A stretch of DNA of 64,000 bases from Luteolibacter flavescens (GTDB lineage Bacteria > Verrucomicrobiota > Verrucomicrobiia > Verrucomicrobiales > Akkermansiaceae): positions 124,001 to 188,000 of the forward strand of contig NZ_JAPDDS010000002.1 of the NCBI RefSeq assembly GCF_025950085.1, in the 5' to 3' direction. Of this stretch, positions 8,550 through 18,165 are shown piece after piece (position 1 is the stretch's first letter; each line of letters opens with the position of its first letter). The notes beneath the pieces are model-generated. The model was not told the DNA's origin. It saw nothing but the letters and a program-made list of their open reading frames with translations, and did not search any database. The position numbers and the translations under genes are program-made.

Positions 8550-11500
8550 TCATTCCTGATCCTCACCCATCGACAGCCGGATTCTCACGAATCCCCGGTC
8601 ACCGGTGGCCTCGGCCGGGACGGGGCAGATGACCGGCTCATCCGGGATGCTCGGCCCGCCGGGGATGCGATGGACCCGCTCCCAATGGACGAGGTCCGTC
8701 GAAAACTCGAGGTCGTAGTTCAGCCCGGTCGTATCGTGCTCCGGCAGGGTGAGGCAGAGCCGGATCTGGCCGTTCTCGATGCGCAGGTCCTGCGTGTAGG
8801 CGGACCTGGCGCTGAGGGGATTCGAGCCGAAGGCGAACTCCATCAGGTTGCTCTGGCCGTCGCCATCAGGGTCCGCATTCATGGGCGCGCGCTCACCCGC
8901 GCCGATCTTCGAGATTGCCCACGCGGTGTAGGTGTCGCTGACCGACTCGCGGAAAGCGACCTCGTCGAGGATCAGGCGGCCGGCCTCATAGCCAGCCGTG
9001 CGCCATTCCAAGCGGAAGGTCTGTCCCCACGGGATGACCACCTCGCGGCGCTCCCAGCCGAAGCTGCCGCTGCGGGCCGCGAGCACGGAGGCCTGTCCAT
9101 TCGGGTAAGCGATTAGCCCCACATTCGCACCGGTGGAGACGCCCTCGCTCTTCCACCACCAGCTCACGGTGCCGGGCCCGGTGAAGAAGGTGGTGAGGCT
9201 GCCGTCGCCGCCGGACGATACCGCGGCCCCGTCGCCATGGGTGACCGCTGTCTGGCCATGCCAGCGGCCGCTGCCGGAGCTGAGGAAGACCTTCCCCGGC
9301 ACCCCGAGCGCCTCGCCGAGCGGATGGGCGGGTTCTTCCAAGCTGACCTGGTCGAGGAACATCGCATCGAGCGTCCCCTGCCCGCTGGCCGTGGTGAATC
9401 GCAACAGATGGTCACTGCCCGGCGGGAGGTGCCAGACGGAATTCAACGTCTCCGCCGTCGTCCCGCCCACGCCGTGGATATTGTACCACAGGCCTCCGGC
9501 GTTAAAGAACATCCCGCCGACCCGGTTTGTGCGCAGGCCCGTCCAGCCGGTGCGGAAGGCGAGTTCGCGGTTGCCCGGGACGGTCATGTTCAGCCGCGAT
9601 TGGATGGGGGAGCCCATGAGATCGACGGAAGACGAAACCGGCTGGCTCTCCGCACGGAAGCCCCCGCCGGGAGTGGGCTGCACGGTCCAAGGATGCCCCA
9701 CCAGCTCCAAGTCCACCCCGGCGGGAAAGAGCGACGCGATCTCCGGGCGTCCGGTCGCCACTTCCACGCGGTCGATCATCAGGCGCTCCATCCGCGTGCT
9801 GCCAAGGGGCGTGCCACCGGGAGTCCACTCCCAGCGGATGGTGTGCGTCCCGGCGGGCAGCGGCCAGCGCACCGGGATCGCATCGTCCGGCCACGTCGCT
9901 CCAGCCAGCGGCATTACGGGCTCGCCATTCACGATCAGTTTGCCACTGCCGAGGCCGAAGGTGTCGTCCAGATAGACGAATGAGAGCACGGCGGGACCGG
10001 TCACATCGGTCTCGATCCACGTCGTCCCAGCCTCCGGAGCCGGGCTGATGGCAGCCAGCTCGTAGCCGCCACCGGGAAGGCCACGCCAGGCATGCTCCCA
10101 TGGCGCGCTCGTGCTGGTCCGCCACGGCAGCGAAGGCGCCTTCAGTACCTCGGCGAGGGTCAGGCTGGTCGGCAGCGATTCGATGCGGAAGTCATCCACG
10201 TGAAGCGAAGGCCGCGGCTCGAAGTAGTGATTTTTGAAAGTGGCCCATCGCAGGATGTGGTCGCCCGGCGGGATGGCGAGGGTGACTTCCTGCCACTCGT
10301 CCTCCACGGTCAACTCGGCGATGTCTCGCTCGTCCATCTGGCAACGCGCGAAGCCGGGGCCGTCCTTGTGCCAGCGGAAGCGGACGAGCACGGGACCGGT
10401 CACTGTCGTCTGCAGGACGCTGCCGCTGCTGATGGTCTCGTCGTCATAGGTGGGCACGCCCGCGGCATCCTGCCCGTCATGCGTGACCCCGGTCTGTGCG
10501 GTCCACGAGGGAAGAGGTCCGCGGGTGATCCAGGTGCGGCCTGGGGATTCCAACGCATCGGCAAGGGTGAGCCCCGGCAGTGGCTGCACGCTCAATTGGT
10601 CGAGGCCGGCCGGTGAACCGGGACGATCCGCCGGACTGGAGAAGACCCAGCGGAAGGCGTGCGTGCCCGCGGGAATCTCCACGGCCACGTTTTCCCAAGG
10701 CTGATAGGCCGACGCGACGAGGATCTCCGTGCCGTCCATCTCCAGGCTGAGCCGGGTGCCATCGGGGCCTGCCCGCCACACGAACTCCACCCGCGCGGGC
10801 CCGGTGATTTCCGTGGCGATCCAGCCGGTGCCCTGCTCGCCTCCCGCAAAGAGCGAGTCCACCTCATCGCTGGCCTCCGGGGAATGAAGGCCCTGCCAGC
10901 GATCGCCGCCGGAGGTGAAGGTCAGCCCCGGAGCATCGACGGCCTCCGCAAAGGAAAGAGCTGGCTGGGGCGTGACCTCCACCATGTCCAGCGTGGCGGG
11001 ATAGCGCGGATCACTGCCGGAAAGCCGCACGACGTGGTCGCCCGCAGGGATGGGCATGCGGAGCCTGCGCCACAGGGAATCCTCCGGGAGATAGTCATCC
11101 GTCACACCCCAGTTCGGGATGCCGCCATCGAGCGTGATGCCGGGGAGCGAGCGCGAATGGTGGACTGTAAAGATGGCCGGGCCGGTGACCGTCGTCTCGA
11201 TCCATGAGGGCGCGCCTTCCGAATCCGGCGACAGCGCCACGGCATCGACACCGTCCAACGCCAACTGCCCGAGATTTCCCGAGGTAACGCCGACTTCCGA
11301 AGCCGTCCAGATGCGGCCCGGGGTATCGAGCGCTTCCGCGATCGGGACCGCCTCGACGCCATTGCCTGGCTCCACGGTGAAGCCATCGAGATAATAGCGT
11401 GAGCCCTGCGGCATGATCCCCTGCGCGTATGGCGAATGCCACACCAGCCGGTGCCTGCCATCCGGCACGGGCACGCTCACGGGCTGCCAGGTGAAGGGCC

Positions 11501-13079
11501 CGGGGTTGGAAGCGCTCATTACTCCGGGGAAGCCGAGGCTGGTGCCCGCAGGGACATCGGCGCGCCGCCAATAGGTCAGCACGGCGGGGCCATCGACCCA
11601 CGCGCTGAGTTCCGGAAAAGCACCCGGGTTCAGGAGAAACGGGCGATTGCGGGCGGCGAGCCCTTCACGCGGATCGGCATCGGCCGTGTCCCAAAGCTCG
11701 GGATTCGAGGTGTAGAGCGAGACACCTGCGGGTGCGCCCAAGGCGTCACGCACCGCTTGAGGGATGACTTGGCGGACTTCCACATCGACGATGGATGCGC
11801 GGCGCAGCGGATCCGTGAGCGGACCGCTGGTCCATACGACCTCCACGGTCACCGGTCCGGCGGGGATCTCGAAGGTGGACATGCCGATGCCGCCGCCCTC
11901 GAAGCGGTCATACTTTAGCTCGCCATTCGCGACGATGCGGAAGGTGTCACCGGCCGGACCCTCGAATCTGGCGCTGAGCCGCACTTCCGCCGGGCCGTCG
12001 ATCACGGTGGAAAGCCGGGCGTCTTGATTCGGCAGGGGGCGCTCGACCGAAAGGGCGGCCTGCTGGTCTTGGTTCAGTGAATTGTTATCGCGATCCGCCA
12101 GGGTGGGCACGAAGGGATTGCTGCCGGTGCTGGTCCAGGTGAGTCCTCCCGGAACGGTGGTGTCGAGCGTGAGTGGCGTGATGGCCAGCCCGGCAAGCGT
12201 CGCCACGTCGGTGGGTGCCGGATTCACGCTGCCGGGAAGCACCTGCGGGTGCGGGTCCTTTTCATCCTCGAGCTGAGCCCAGTAGAAATGGACCCACTCC
12301 ACCCGGTGAATGCCGGGGCCCACGATGATGGGCGAGGCGTTCCAGGTATTGCCCGTCGAGGAGTTCACCCGGCGGATCGCTCCGACGCTGTCCAGATCGC
12401 GTCCGACGAAGGAGCCGCCTTTCACATTCACGCGCGGAACGAGCCGGGCCGGGCCCTGCACCAGACGCATGAGCGACGTGCGGCCCGAACCACCGGTGCC
12501 GCGCATGGTGGCCACCTGACCGTCATCGATGCCGGAAAGACTCGGCACCACCTCCGCGGCGACCTGGCTGGAGCCGGTGGCCACCCAGAGAGCGGCGGGG
12601 TCTTCATCCACGCCCGTGAGCCACGGCAGCCTGGCGCCTGCATTCACCACGAAGTGATCGACCTCCGCGGCGGCACCGGGGACACGTGCCATGCCATGCG
12701 CGCCGATGCGGAGCGTGTGACTGCCCGGCGGCAGATTGATGTCCACCCGCTGCCACGGAAGCCCGCGCCGCAGCGTGGCCATCTCGTGACCGCCGATCCT
12801 GAGTGACAGCCAGCCGCGGCCATCCGGACCCGAGAGCCGCCACGAGAATGATACCGTGGCAGGACCGCTGACAACCGTCTCCATGGTGGCATCGCCGGGC
12901 TGTCTCGCCCTCGCGACATCGCCGCCATTCACCGCCGAGGCGGAGGGAGCCGTTTCCCATGTAGAATTTCCGCTGACCGTCCAAGATAAGGTGGAGTCGA
13001 GTCCTTCCGCTGGGCTTCCACCCATGACACGGGCGGCAAGGATGATCAGCAATGCAAGCTGGCGGAGGAGGGAAATCAT
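8550..13079 (-). CDS. Giant secreted protein with about ten beta-sandwich-like modules
   Basis: A 1509-residue exported protein. Residues 1-25 form a signal peptide (hydrophobic 'LALLIILAA', cleavage near 'GGSPA'). The mature part is about ten degenerate modules of 110-135 residues, each running 'A-x-A-L-D-x-P-G-x-x-W', then 'T-x-V-T-G-P-A', a Trp/Phe-rich strand, 'I-P-A-G-x-H-x-x-R-W' and 'L-D-x-V-x-V'. Such jelly-roll-like modules are common in secreted proteins of Verrucomicrobiota; I cannot name a Pfam family. The C-terminus carries a 'DPDGDGQSN' calcium-type loop with 'EFAFGSNPL', then a final beta domain ending 'FSTDLVHWERV'. No catalytic motif is visible; adhesion or glycan binding is the likeliest role. 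Confidence 0.85.
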   Translation of the reverse strand: MISLLRQLALLIILAARVMGGSPAEGLDSTLSWTVSGNSTWETAPSASAVNGGDVARARQPGDATMETVVSGPATVSFSWRLSGPDGRGWLSLRIGGHEMATLRRGLPWQRVDINLPPGSHTLRIGAHGMARVPGAAAEVDHFVVNAGARLPWLTGVDEDPAALWVATGSSQVAAEVVPSLSGIDDGQVATMRGTGGSGRTSLMRLVQGPARLVPRVNVKGGSFVGRDLDSVGAIRRVNSSTGNTWNASPIIVGPGIHRVEWVHFYWAQLEDEKDPHPQVLPGSVNPAPTDVATLAGLAITPLTLDTTVPGGLTWTSTGSNPFVPTLADRDNNSLNQDQQAALSVERPLPNQDARLSTVIDGPAEVRLSARFEGPAGDTFRIVANGELKYDRFEGGGIGMSTFEIPAGPVTVEVVWTSGPLTDPLRRASIVDVEVRQVIPQAVRDALGAPAGVSLYTSNPELWDTADADPREGLAARNRPFLLNPGAFPELSAWVDGPAVLTYWRRADVPAGTSLGFPGVMSASNPGPFTWQPVSVPVPDGRHRLVWHSPYAQGIMPQGSRYYLDGFTVEPGNGVEAVPIAEALDTPGRIWTASEVGVTSGNLGQLALDGVDAVALSPDSEGAPSWIETTVTGPAIFTVHHSRSLPGITLDGGIPNWGVTDDYLPEDSLWRRLRMPIPAGDHVVRLSGSDPRYPATLDMVEVTPQPALSFAEAVDAPGLTFTSGGDRWQGLHSPEASDEVDSLFAGGEQGTGWIATEITGPARVEFVWRAGPDGTRLSLEMDGTEILVASAYQPWENVAVEIPAGTHAFRWVFSSPADRPGSPAGLDQLSVQPLPGLTLADALESPGRTWITRGPLPSWTAQTGVTHDGQDAAGVPTYDDETISSGSVLQTTVTGPVLVRFRWHKDGPGFARCQMDERDIAELTVEDEWQEVTLAIPPGDHILRWATFKNHYFEPRPSLHVDDFRIESLPTSLTLAEVLKAPSLPWRTSTSAPWEHAWRGLPGGGYELAAISPAPEAGTTWIETDVTGPAVLSFVYLDDTFGLGSGKLIVNGEPVMPLAGATWPDDAIPVRWPLPAGTHTIRWEWTPGGTPLGSTRMERLMIDRVEVATGRPEIASLFPAGVDLELVGHPWTVQPTPGGGFRAESQPVSSSVDLMGSPIQSRLNMTVPGNRELAFRTGWTGLRTNRVGGMFFNAGGLWYNIHGVGGTTAETLNSVWHLPPGSDHLLRFTTASGQGTLDAMFLDQVSLEEPAHPLGEALGVPGKVFLSSGSGRWHGQTAVTHGDGAAVSSGGDGSLTTFFTGPGTVSWWWKSEGVSTGANVGLIAYPNGQASVLAARSGSFGWERREVVIPWGQTFRLEWRTAGYEAGRLILDEVAFRESVSDTYTAWAISKIGAGERAPMNADPDGDGQSNLMEFAFGSNPLSARSAYTQDLRIENGQIRLCLTLPEHDTTGLNYDLEFSTDLVHWERVHRIPGGPSIPDEPVICPVPAEATGDRGFVRIRLSMGEDQE

Positions 13080-13276
13080 GGATTAAAAGGAAGTGAAGCC
13101 GCCGGAACTGGGATCGTGACGGCAAAGGAGAATCCGCGGCGACGCGGCGGTGGGTTTCGCAAACATGGCCGATGCCATGACTTTTTTGATACGCGAAGAC
13201 TACACACCCCCATGCAATCCAAGTGTCATGGGATTGTAAAAACTTCCACCTATCTCTCCACGACAGGCGCGGAGAC
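13080..13276. other. Intergenic region holding a hairpin and the probable promoter of the secreted protein
   Basis: No gene is visible. CATGGC (13164-13169) pairs with GCCATG (13174-13179) around a 4-base loop. On the plus strand it is followed by a six-T run, as in an intrinsic terminator, but no plus-strand gene precedes it. On the minus strand it lies between the GNAT gene and the secreted-protein gene, so it may end the former or sit in the leader of the latter. Confidence 0.35.
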
Positions 13277-13780
13277 CTATGGGAGCACGAATTCCATGCG
13301 GTAGTTCACCAAGGTCTCGCCGCCGATGGCGACCTGCTGCTCGCACAGCACCACGAAGCCAAGCCGCCCGAACATTGGACGAGCGCCGATGGAAGCCTCG
13401 ACGTACACGCGCGAAAGCCCCCCCTCCGCCGCGACTCCGACCGCATGCTTCACGAGCGCGCTCATGATCCCGCGCCGCTGGAAATCCGGATTCACATACG
13501 CGCAGTCGATGTGGCCATCCGGATCCAGCTCCAGGAACCCCGCGATCTCCCCGTCCACAATACTGACGAAGGGCTTCTTCCGCTCGCAGCGCTGCTCCCA
13601 GTGCCCGGGGTCCGGCTTCGTCCCCGACCACGCCTCGCATTGCGCCACCGTGTAGTGCCGGATGCCGATCTCGTGCACGGCCCGGCAGAAGATACTCGCG
13701 ATGGCCACGTGGTCCCCGTGGCGATAGGGGCGGATCAATGCGGTGCTCATTTCCGGAAGATCATGACGCATCCGGTTCAT
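13277..13780 (-). CDS. GNAT-family N-acetyltransferase
   Basis: A 167-residue acetyl-CoA-dependent acyltransferase of the GNAT fold. The N-terminal strand 'IRPYRHGD', the central 'GFLELDPDGHIDCAYVNPDFQRRGIMSALV' (shortened Q-R-R-G-x-x-x-A acetyl-CoA loop) and the late 'VEASIGARPMFGRLGF' place it near the YafP/PA-type subgroup. The ATG at 13780 has GGAG nine bases upstream; an ATG at 13750 would give a 157-residue protein starting just before the fold. The substrate cannot be told from sequence. Confidence 0.85.
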   Translation of the reverse strand: MNRMRHDLPEMSTALIRPYRHGDHVAIASIFCRAVHEIGIRHYTVAQCEAWSGTKPDPGHWEQRCERKKPFVSIVDGEIAGFLELDPDGHIDCAYVNPDFQRRGIMSALVKHAVGVAAEGGLSRVYVEASIGARPMFGRLGFVVLCEQQVAIGGETLVNYRMEFVLP

Positions 13781-13880
13781 TCCTAACAGCTCCGCGATCT
13801 TTCACAGGGGAAGATGACAATATCGCCGCAAAACAGGGGATGCCGGTCCAGCGCCGCAGCCTGTAGCTCCCCCTCCCATC

Positions 13881-15008
13881 ATGAGCAACCGCATTGCCGC
13901 AATCCTGATAGCCGCCCTCTCGATCTCCCTGCCCCACATCGCCACCGCGGCGGAGGAAGGCATCATCCGCCTGGAAGGCGACCGCATCCAGAAGGAGCGC
14001 AAGCACCTGCGCATCCCGGCCGTGAACGGCATGCAGGCGATCAAGTGCGACTTCCACATGCACACCGTCTTCACCGACGGCCACGTGTGGCCGAACGTGC
14101 GCGTGCAGGAAGCCTGGCGCGACGGACTCGACGCCTTCGCCTTCACCGAGCACGCCGAATACGCGCCCTACCAGGCCGACGTGAAGCGCGATCCCGGCCG
14201 CTCCTACGAACTCGCGAAGGGTGGTGCCGCCGAGCACAACCTGACGCTGGTGAAGGGCATCGAGATCACCCGCAACACGCCGCCGGGCCACTTCAACGCG
14301 ATCTTCATCAAGGACGCGTCGAAGTTCCCCGCCGACCGCAAGGAGGAGCTCGACCAGGTCTCCGTGGACGAGGCGATCGCCCAGGACGCCTTCCTCTTCT
14401 GGAATCACCCGGGCTGGAAGGCCAAGGAAATCCCCGGCTCCTACGAGTGGATCCCCTTCGTCGAAAAGCTCCATCAGGAGAAGAAGCTGCACGGCATCGA
14501 GGTCGCGAACGGCCACGGCATCCACACGAAGGCCATCGACTGGGCGCTGGAGCGCAATCTCACGATCATCGGCAACACCGACGTGCACAACCTGATCTCG
14601 CACGAGTACAAGGGTCACCGCACGATGACGCTCGTCTTTGCAAAGGACCGCTCCGCCGAGGCCATCCGCGAGGCGCTCGTCGCCGGCCGCACCGTCGCGT
14701 GGGCCGGAAAGTATCTGATCGGCCGCGAGGACAATGCGAAGGGACTCTTCGAGGCCGCGGTGAAGGTCGCCCCGGTGCATCACGAGGCCACCGACCGCAA
14801 CAACGCGAAGCGGAAGTTCCGCGAGGTGACGAATGACAGCGACCTCGTCTTCGAGATGAAGGCGCGCGGCCTGCCGAAAATCGTCCTGAATCCCGGCAGC
14901 ACGCAGCTTGTCTCCTTCCCCGCCGAATGGACGGAGGTGGAGTGGCAGGTGACGAACGTGTTCGTCGGCACCGAGAAGCGCCTCAAGGTGAAGGTCAGCC
15001 TGCCATGA
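13881..15008 (+). CDS. Exported PHP-domain phosphoesterase (Sb-PDE-like)
   Basis: A 375-residue protein with a clear signal peptide (residues 1-24, ending 'ATAAEE'). The PHP metal-binding motifs are 'DFHMHTVFTDG' near residue 57, 'FTEHAEY' near 92, 'KGIEIT', 'WNHPGW' and 'NTDVHN'. PHP enzymes use two or three metals to hydrolyse phosphate esters. The tail from about residue 300 is a beta domain rather than catalytic. The pattern resembles secreted PHP proteins annotated as Sb-PDE-family phosphodiesterases; I recall the name but could not check it. Export suggests it acts on periplasmic organophosphates, perhaps for phosphate scavenging. It converges on the ABC permease gene 12 bases away. Confidence 0.85.
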   Translation: MSNRIAAILIAALSISLPHIATAAEEGIIRLEGDRIQKERKHLRIPAVNGMQAIKCDFHMHTVFTDGHVWPNVRVQEAWRDGLDAFAFTEHAEYAPYQADVKRDPGRSYELAKGGAAEHNLTLVKGIEITRNTPPGHFNAIFIKDASKFPADRKEELDQVSVDEAIAQDAFLFWNHPGWKAKEIPGSYEWIPFVEKLHQEKKLHGIEVANGHGIHTKAIDWALERNLTIIGNTDVHNLISHEYKGHRTMTLVFAKDRSAEAIREALVAGRTVAWAGKYLIGREDNAKGLFEAAVKVAPVHHEATDRNNAKRKFREVTNDSDLVFEMKARGLPKIVLNPGSTQLVSFPAEWTEVEWQVTNVFVGTEKRLKVKVSLP

Positions 15009-15020
15009 CGGCGGCGGTGC

Positions 15021-15797
15021 TCAGGTGGTGAGCTTCCTGCCGATGAAGCGGAAGGAGATCCCGCAGAGCACCACCACGAAGGCCAGCAAGAGACTGGAGT
15101 GCCAGAGGATGGCGCTCCAGTCCGCGCGGCCCCAGACGGTGTACTGGATCAGCTTCACGCCGTGATAGAAGGGCGAGAACTGCACCACCGTCCCGAGGGC
15201 CGAGCCCGACTGCACGGGGAAGAACACGCCGGACAGGTAGAAGATCGGGGCGATGAGGAAGGAGTAGACGGTCTGGAATTGATTGATATTCCGCACCCAC
15301 GCCGAGGCGAGCAAGCCGATGGCCGCGCAGGGAAGGGCGAGCGTGCCCGCGATGAGGGGGCAGATCAGGATGGCCAGCGGATTTGGCAACAGGCCGAGTG
15401 CCAGCAGCACCAGCGCGACGCCGAGCCCCATGAGGCCAGCGCGGACGAAGACCCACATGAACTCGCCGGTCACCACTTCCTTCACGCCGATGGGTGTGGT
15501 CAGCATCGCCTTGAAGACCGACTCGAAGGTCATGCGGACGTAGAAGCCGTAGCTGCTCTCGAAGAACGCGGTGAAGAGCGCCGTGGTGGCGATCATCCCC
15601 GGCGCGAGGAATTGCGCGTAGCTCATCCCGTCGATCTGCCCGACGAAGCCCGACAGGCCCATGCCGAGCGAGCCGAGGATGAGCGCGGGGTCCGCCAGCG
15701 TCGGCGAGATATTCGCGAGGAAATCCTTACGGTAGACCGTCCAGTTCCGGACGACCACGTGCCAGCTCAGCCTGAGGCTCAGGAGCAGTTCATTCAT
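15021..15797 (-). CDS. ABC-2 type transporter permease (NodJ-like)
   Basis: A 258-residue inner-membrane protein with about six hydrophobic helices and the ABC-2 family block 'ESSYGFYVRMTFESVFKAMLTT' near residues 86-107. Length and order resemble NodJ/DrrB exporters of polysaccharides, lipo-oligosaccharides or drugs. It overlaps the upstream ATPase gene by 8 bases, so the two form a coupled exporter operon. The substrate is not evident. Confidence 0.9.
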   Translation of the reverse strand: MNELLLSLRLSWHVVVRNWTVYRKDFLANISPTLADPALILGSLGMGLSGFVGQIDGMSYAQFLAPGMIATTALFTAFFESSYGFYVRMTFESVFKAMLTTPIGVKEVVTGEFMWVFVRAGLMGLGVALVLLALGLLPNPLAILICPLIAGTLALPCAAIGLLASAWVRNINQFQTVYSFLIAPIFYLSGVFFPVQSGSALGTVVQFSPFYHGVKLIQYTVWGRADWSAILWHSSLLLAFVVVLCGISFRFIGRKLTT

Positions 15798-16710
15798 CGT
15801 CGTTCAGCTCGCTGCCGGTGAGTTTCAGGTACACGTCCTCCAGGTTCGACGGACGCAGTTGCAGCGCGGTCACGCCGGAGGTGCGCTGGAGTTCCAGCAG
15901 GTCATCGAAGCGCGGTGCGCGCACGCAGCACTGCTGTCCCTGGTGGAAGAGTTCCCACGTCGCGGCCAGGTGCGGCTTAAGCGCCTCCTCGACGCCTGCG
16001 GGGAAGATGCCGACGAAGCCGGGTGCCTCGCGCTCTATCAGCTCGCGCGGCGCGCCCGTGCCCACCACCTTGCCGCGGTCGAGGATCACGATCTGGTCAC
16101 ACAGCACCTCCGCCTCGTGCATGTAGTGGGTGGTGACGAGGATGGTCTTCCCGCGCGAGCGGAGCTCGATGACCTTTTCCCACAGGAGGTGTCGCACCGA
16201 GGGATCGAGGCCGGTGGTCGGCTCGTCGAGGATGAGCAATTCCGGATCTGCCAGCAGCGCGCGGACGAAGGTGAGGCGGCGCTTCATGCCGCCGGAGAGC
16301 GTCTTGATCGTCGCGTCCTTCTTGTTCTCCAGCAGCATGTAGGAGAGCAGCTCGGCGATGCGCGGGTCGGCCACCTTTCTGGAAAGCCCGCCGAAGCTCG
16401 CGTAGATCCGCATGTTCTCCAGCACCGTCAGGCCGTCATCGAGGGCATTCTCCTGAGGCACCACGCCGATGCGGCGCTTGATGTCGCGGGCCTGCGTCGC
16501 GGGGTCGAGGCCGAAGACATTCAGCTCGCCGCCGCTGCGCACAACGACGCCGTAGAGGCAGCCGATGAAGGTGGACTTGCCCGCACCATTCGGCCCCAGC
16601 AGACCGACACACTGGCCCTTCTTCACCTCGAGATCCAAGGCGGCCAGCGCCTCGAAATCATCGAAGCGCTTCGCCACGCCACGAGCCTGGATGATGGGAG
16701 AGTCGGTCAT
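15790..16710 (-). CDS. ABC transporter ATP-binding protein (NodI-like)
   Basis: A 306-residue ATPase. Walker A is 'GPNGAGKST' near residue 40, the signature is 'LSGGMKRRL' followed by Walker B 'LLILDEPTTGLDP', and the switch His lies in 'VTTHYMHEA'. The C-terminal 70 residues form the small extra domain usual in NodI/DrrA-type ATPases. It powers the permease encoded by the overlapping downstream gene. Confidence 0.93.
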   Translation of the reverse strand: MTDSPIIQARGVAKRFDDFEALAALDLEVKKGQCVGLLGPNGAGKSTFIGCLYGVVVRSGGELNVFGLDPATQARDIKRRIGVVPQENALDDGLTVLENMRIYASFGGLSRKVADPRIAELLSYMLLENKKDATIKTLSGGMKRRLTFVRALLADPELLILDEPTTGLDPSVRHLLWEKVIELRSRGKTILVTTHYMHEAEVLCDQIVILDRGKVVGTGAPRELIEREAPGFVGIFPAGVEEALKPHLAATWELFHQGQQCCVRAPRFDDLLELQRTSGVTALQLRPSNLEDVYLKLTGSELNDDE

Positions 16711-16785
16711 GGTGGGATGCGGCGGAGCGCAGGCAAGGAACGCAGCCCTACCCCGCGCGCAAAGAAAAAAGCGCGGCGCGGCGGG

Positions 16786-17835
16786 TCACTTCTTCTCCGG
16801 TGGCGATACGAACTGTTTCCTGATCTTTTCCGCTTCCTCCGCCTTGAGCTTGAAGGCGCTGCCGTGGCGCGCGTCCGGCGGGAAGCTCACGTCTTCCAGC
16901 ACCTTCCAGTTCTTCAGGTCCGGCGATGAAGAAGCGCCGAAGCGGTTCGTCATGCAGTAGTCGTAGAGCAGCAGCCAACCGGAGCTCTGCGGATCCGGCA
17001 TCACGGAGCACCCCTCGGTGATGGTCGGCACGATCTGGCCGCCGTTCAGCGGACCCTTATGGATCTCGTAGGGACCCTCGATATTCTTCGAAGTGGCCAG
17101 ACGGATGGCGCGGCGCTCGCCGGTGCGCTCGCCGAATTCCTCCTCCTTGTGGAAGAGGTAGTACGTGCCATCCACGAGCTGCAAGGTGCCGTCGATGACC
17201 GAGTAGTCTGGATCGAAGAGCACCTTCGCGGGCGTGAAGGTCTTCCAATCCTTCGTCCGCGAAAACCACAGCCGGCTGTCCTTCCAGCCCGCATCCTCGA
17301 AGCTGGAGGACCAGAAGACGAAGTACTCGCCAGTCTTGTCATCGTGGAACCACTCCGGAGCCCAGATATTGCCCGGCACTTTTCCCTCGGGGCCTTTCAC
17401 TCCATCCATCAGCGGCAGCGACTCCACGGTGTCCCACGTGATGAGATCGCGCGATGTCGCGTGGAGGCAGACCGGGTGCTGCTTGTTCCGCGGGTCACCC
17501 GGCGCGCGGCCGGTGCCCATGAGATGCCACAGGCCATCGGGCCCGCGCTGGATGAAGGGATCGCGGAGCTGCTGTGTCCACACCGGCTTGTTGTCCGCGA
17601 GCGGTGTCCAGTTCCGGCCATCCGTGCTCAGTGCGAGGTGGAGCTGCTCCACGCTCATCGGGTCCGGCAGCGGGACATCGCGGATTTTTCCATCCGCATC
17701 GATCTCCACGCGCGTGGGGTAGCGCTGGCGGAAGTAGGCGAGTGCCCAGCCTCCGTCCTCCGCCTCTGCTTCGGCATGCACTTCACCGGCTAACAGGGCC
17801 GCCGTCAGGAAAAGGAACTTGGGCATCCATTTCAT
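16786..17835 (-). CDS. Secreted GH43-like glycoside hydrolase
   Basis: A 349-residue exported protein (signal peptide residues 1-21, cleavage after 'VHA'). It has the repeated short strands of a five-bladed propeller, with 'RDPFIQRGPDGLWHLMGTG', 'NIWAPEWFHDD', 'YFVFWSSS' and 'GTLQLVDGTYYLFHKEEE' matching the blade pattern of family 43/32-type hydrolases. Family members cleave arabinose or xylose side chains and related beta-glycosides. Catalytic acids cannot be assigned with certainty without an alignment; the first Asp in 'RDPF' is a good candidate base. It stands alone and probably serves polysaccharide use. Confidence 0.75.
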   Translation of the reverse strand: MKWMPKFLFLTAALLAGEVHAEAEAEDGGWALAYFRQRYPTRVEIDADGKIRDVPLPDPMSVEQLHLALSTDGRNWTPLADNKPVWTQQLRDPFIQRGPDGLWHLMGTGRAPGDPRNKQHPVCLHATSRDLITWDTVESLPLMDGVKGPEGKVPGNIWAPEWFHDDKTGEYFVFWSSSFEDAGWKDSRLWFSRTKDWKTFTPAKVLFDPDYSVIDGTLQLVDGTYYLFHKEEEFGERTGERRAIRLATSKNIEGPYEIHKGPLNGGQIVPTITEGCSVMPDPQSSGWLLLYDYCMTNRFGASSSPDLKNWKVLEDVSFPPDARHGSAFKLKAEEAEKIRKQFVSPPEKK

Positions 17836-18165
17836 CGCGGGAAGCTTCTACGGGCGGATGTCCATAATGCAAATGGCATTCTCTAACGCCACAAGTGGAT
17901 ACTATGAAAAACAGCAGGTAGGCACCCATGGGTTTTCTTTGCTAACGAGGATATGACTTGTTCTATCAGGTGTTCCAAAGGGCCATTTGTTAGACGAGCG
18001 ATCAGAAGCCCGATTCCGACGCCGATCCGACAAGACACGGCCTATCAGAAAGCCGTTTCTAACAGCGGATAGCTCACGCCCGTGTGAGCATGGGGGAAGA
18101 ATCGGACAAGTGGTGTCCGAGGGCCGGGGGGCCCGGAGACATTTCACCAAAATCCAATAAAACCT
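17836..18165. promoter_or_regulatory. 330-base leader between divergent genes, with three consecutive hairpins before the protease gene
   Basis: No gene is visible. Just upstream of the protease ATG lie GCTCAC/GTGAGC (18072-18077 and 18084-18089), TCGGACA/TGTCCGA (18102-18108 and 18114-18120) and GGGCC/GGCCC (18121-18125 and 18130-18134). The first 200 bases are distinctly more AT-rich than the genes around them, as expected for divergent promoters. The hairpins could form a structured 5' leader or operator sites; no known riboswitch class is recognised. Confidence 0.45.
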
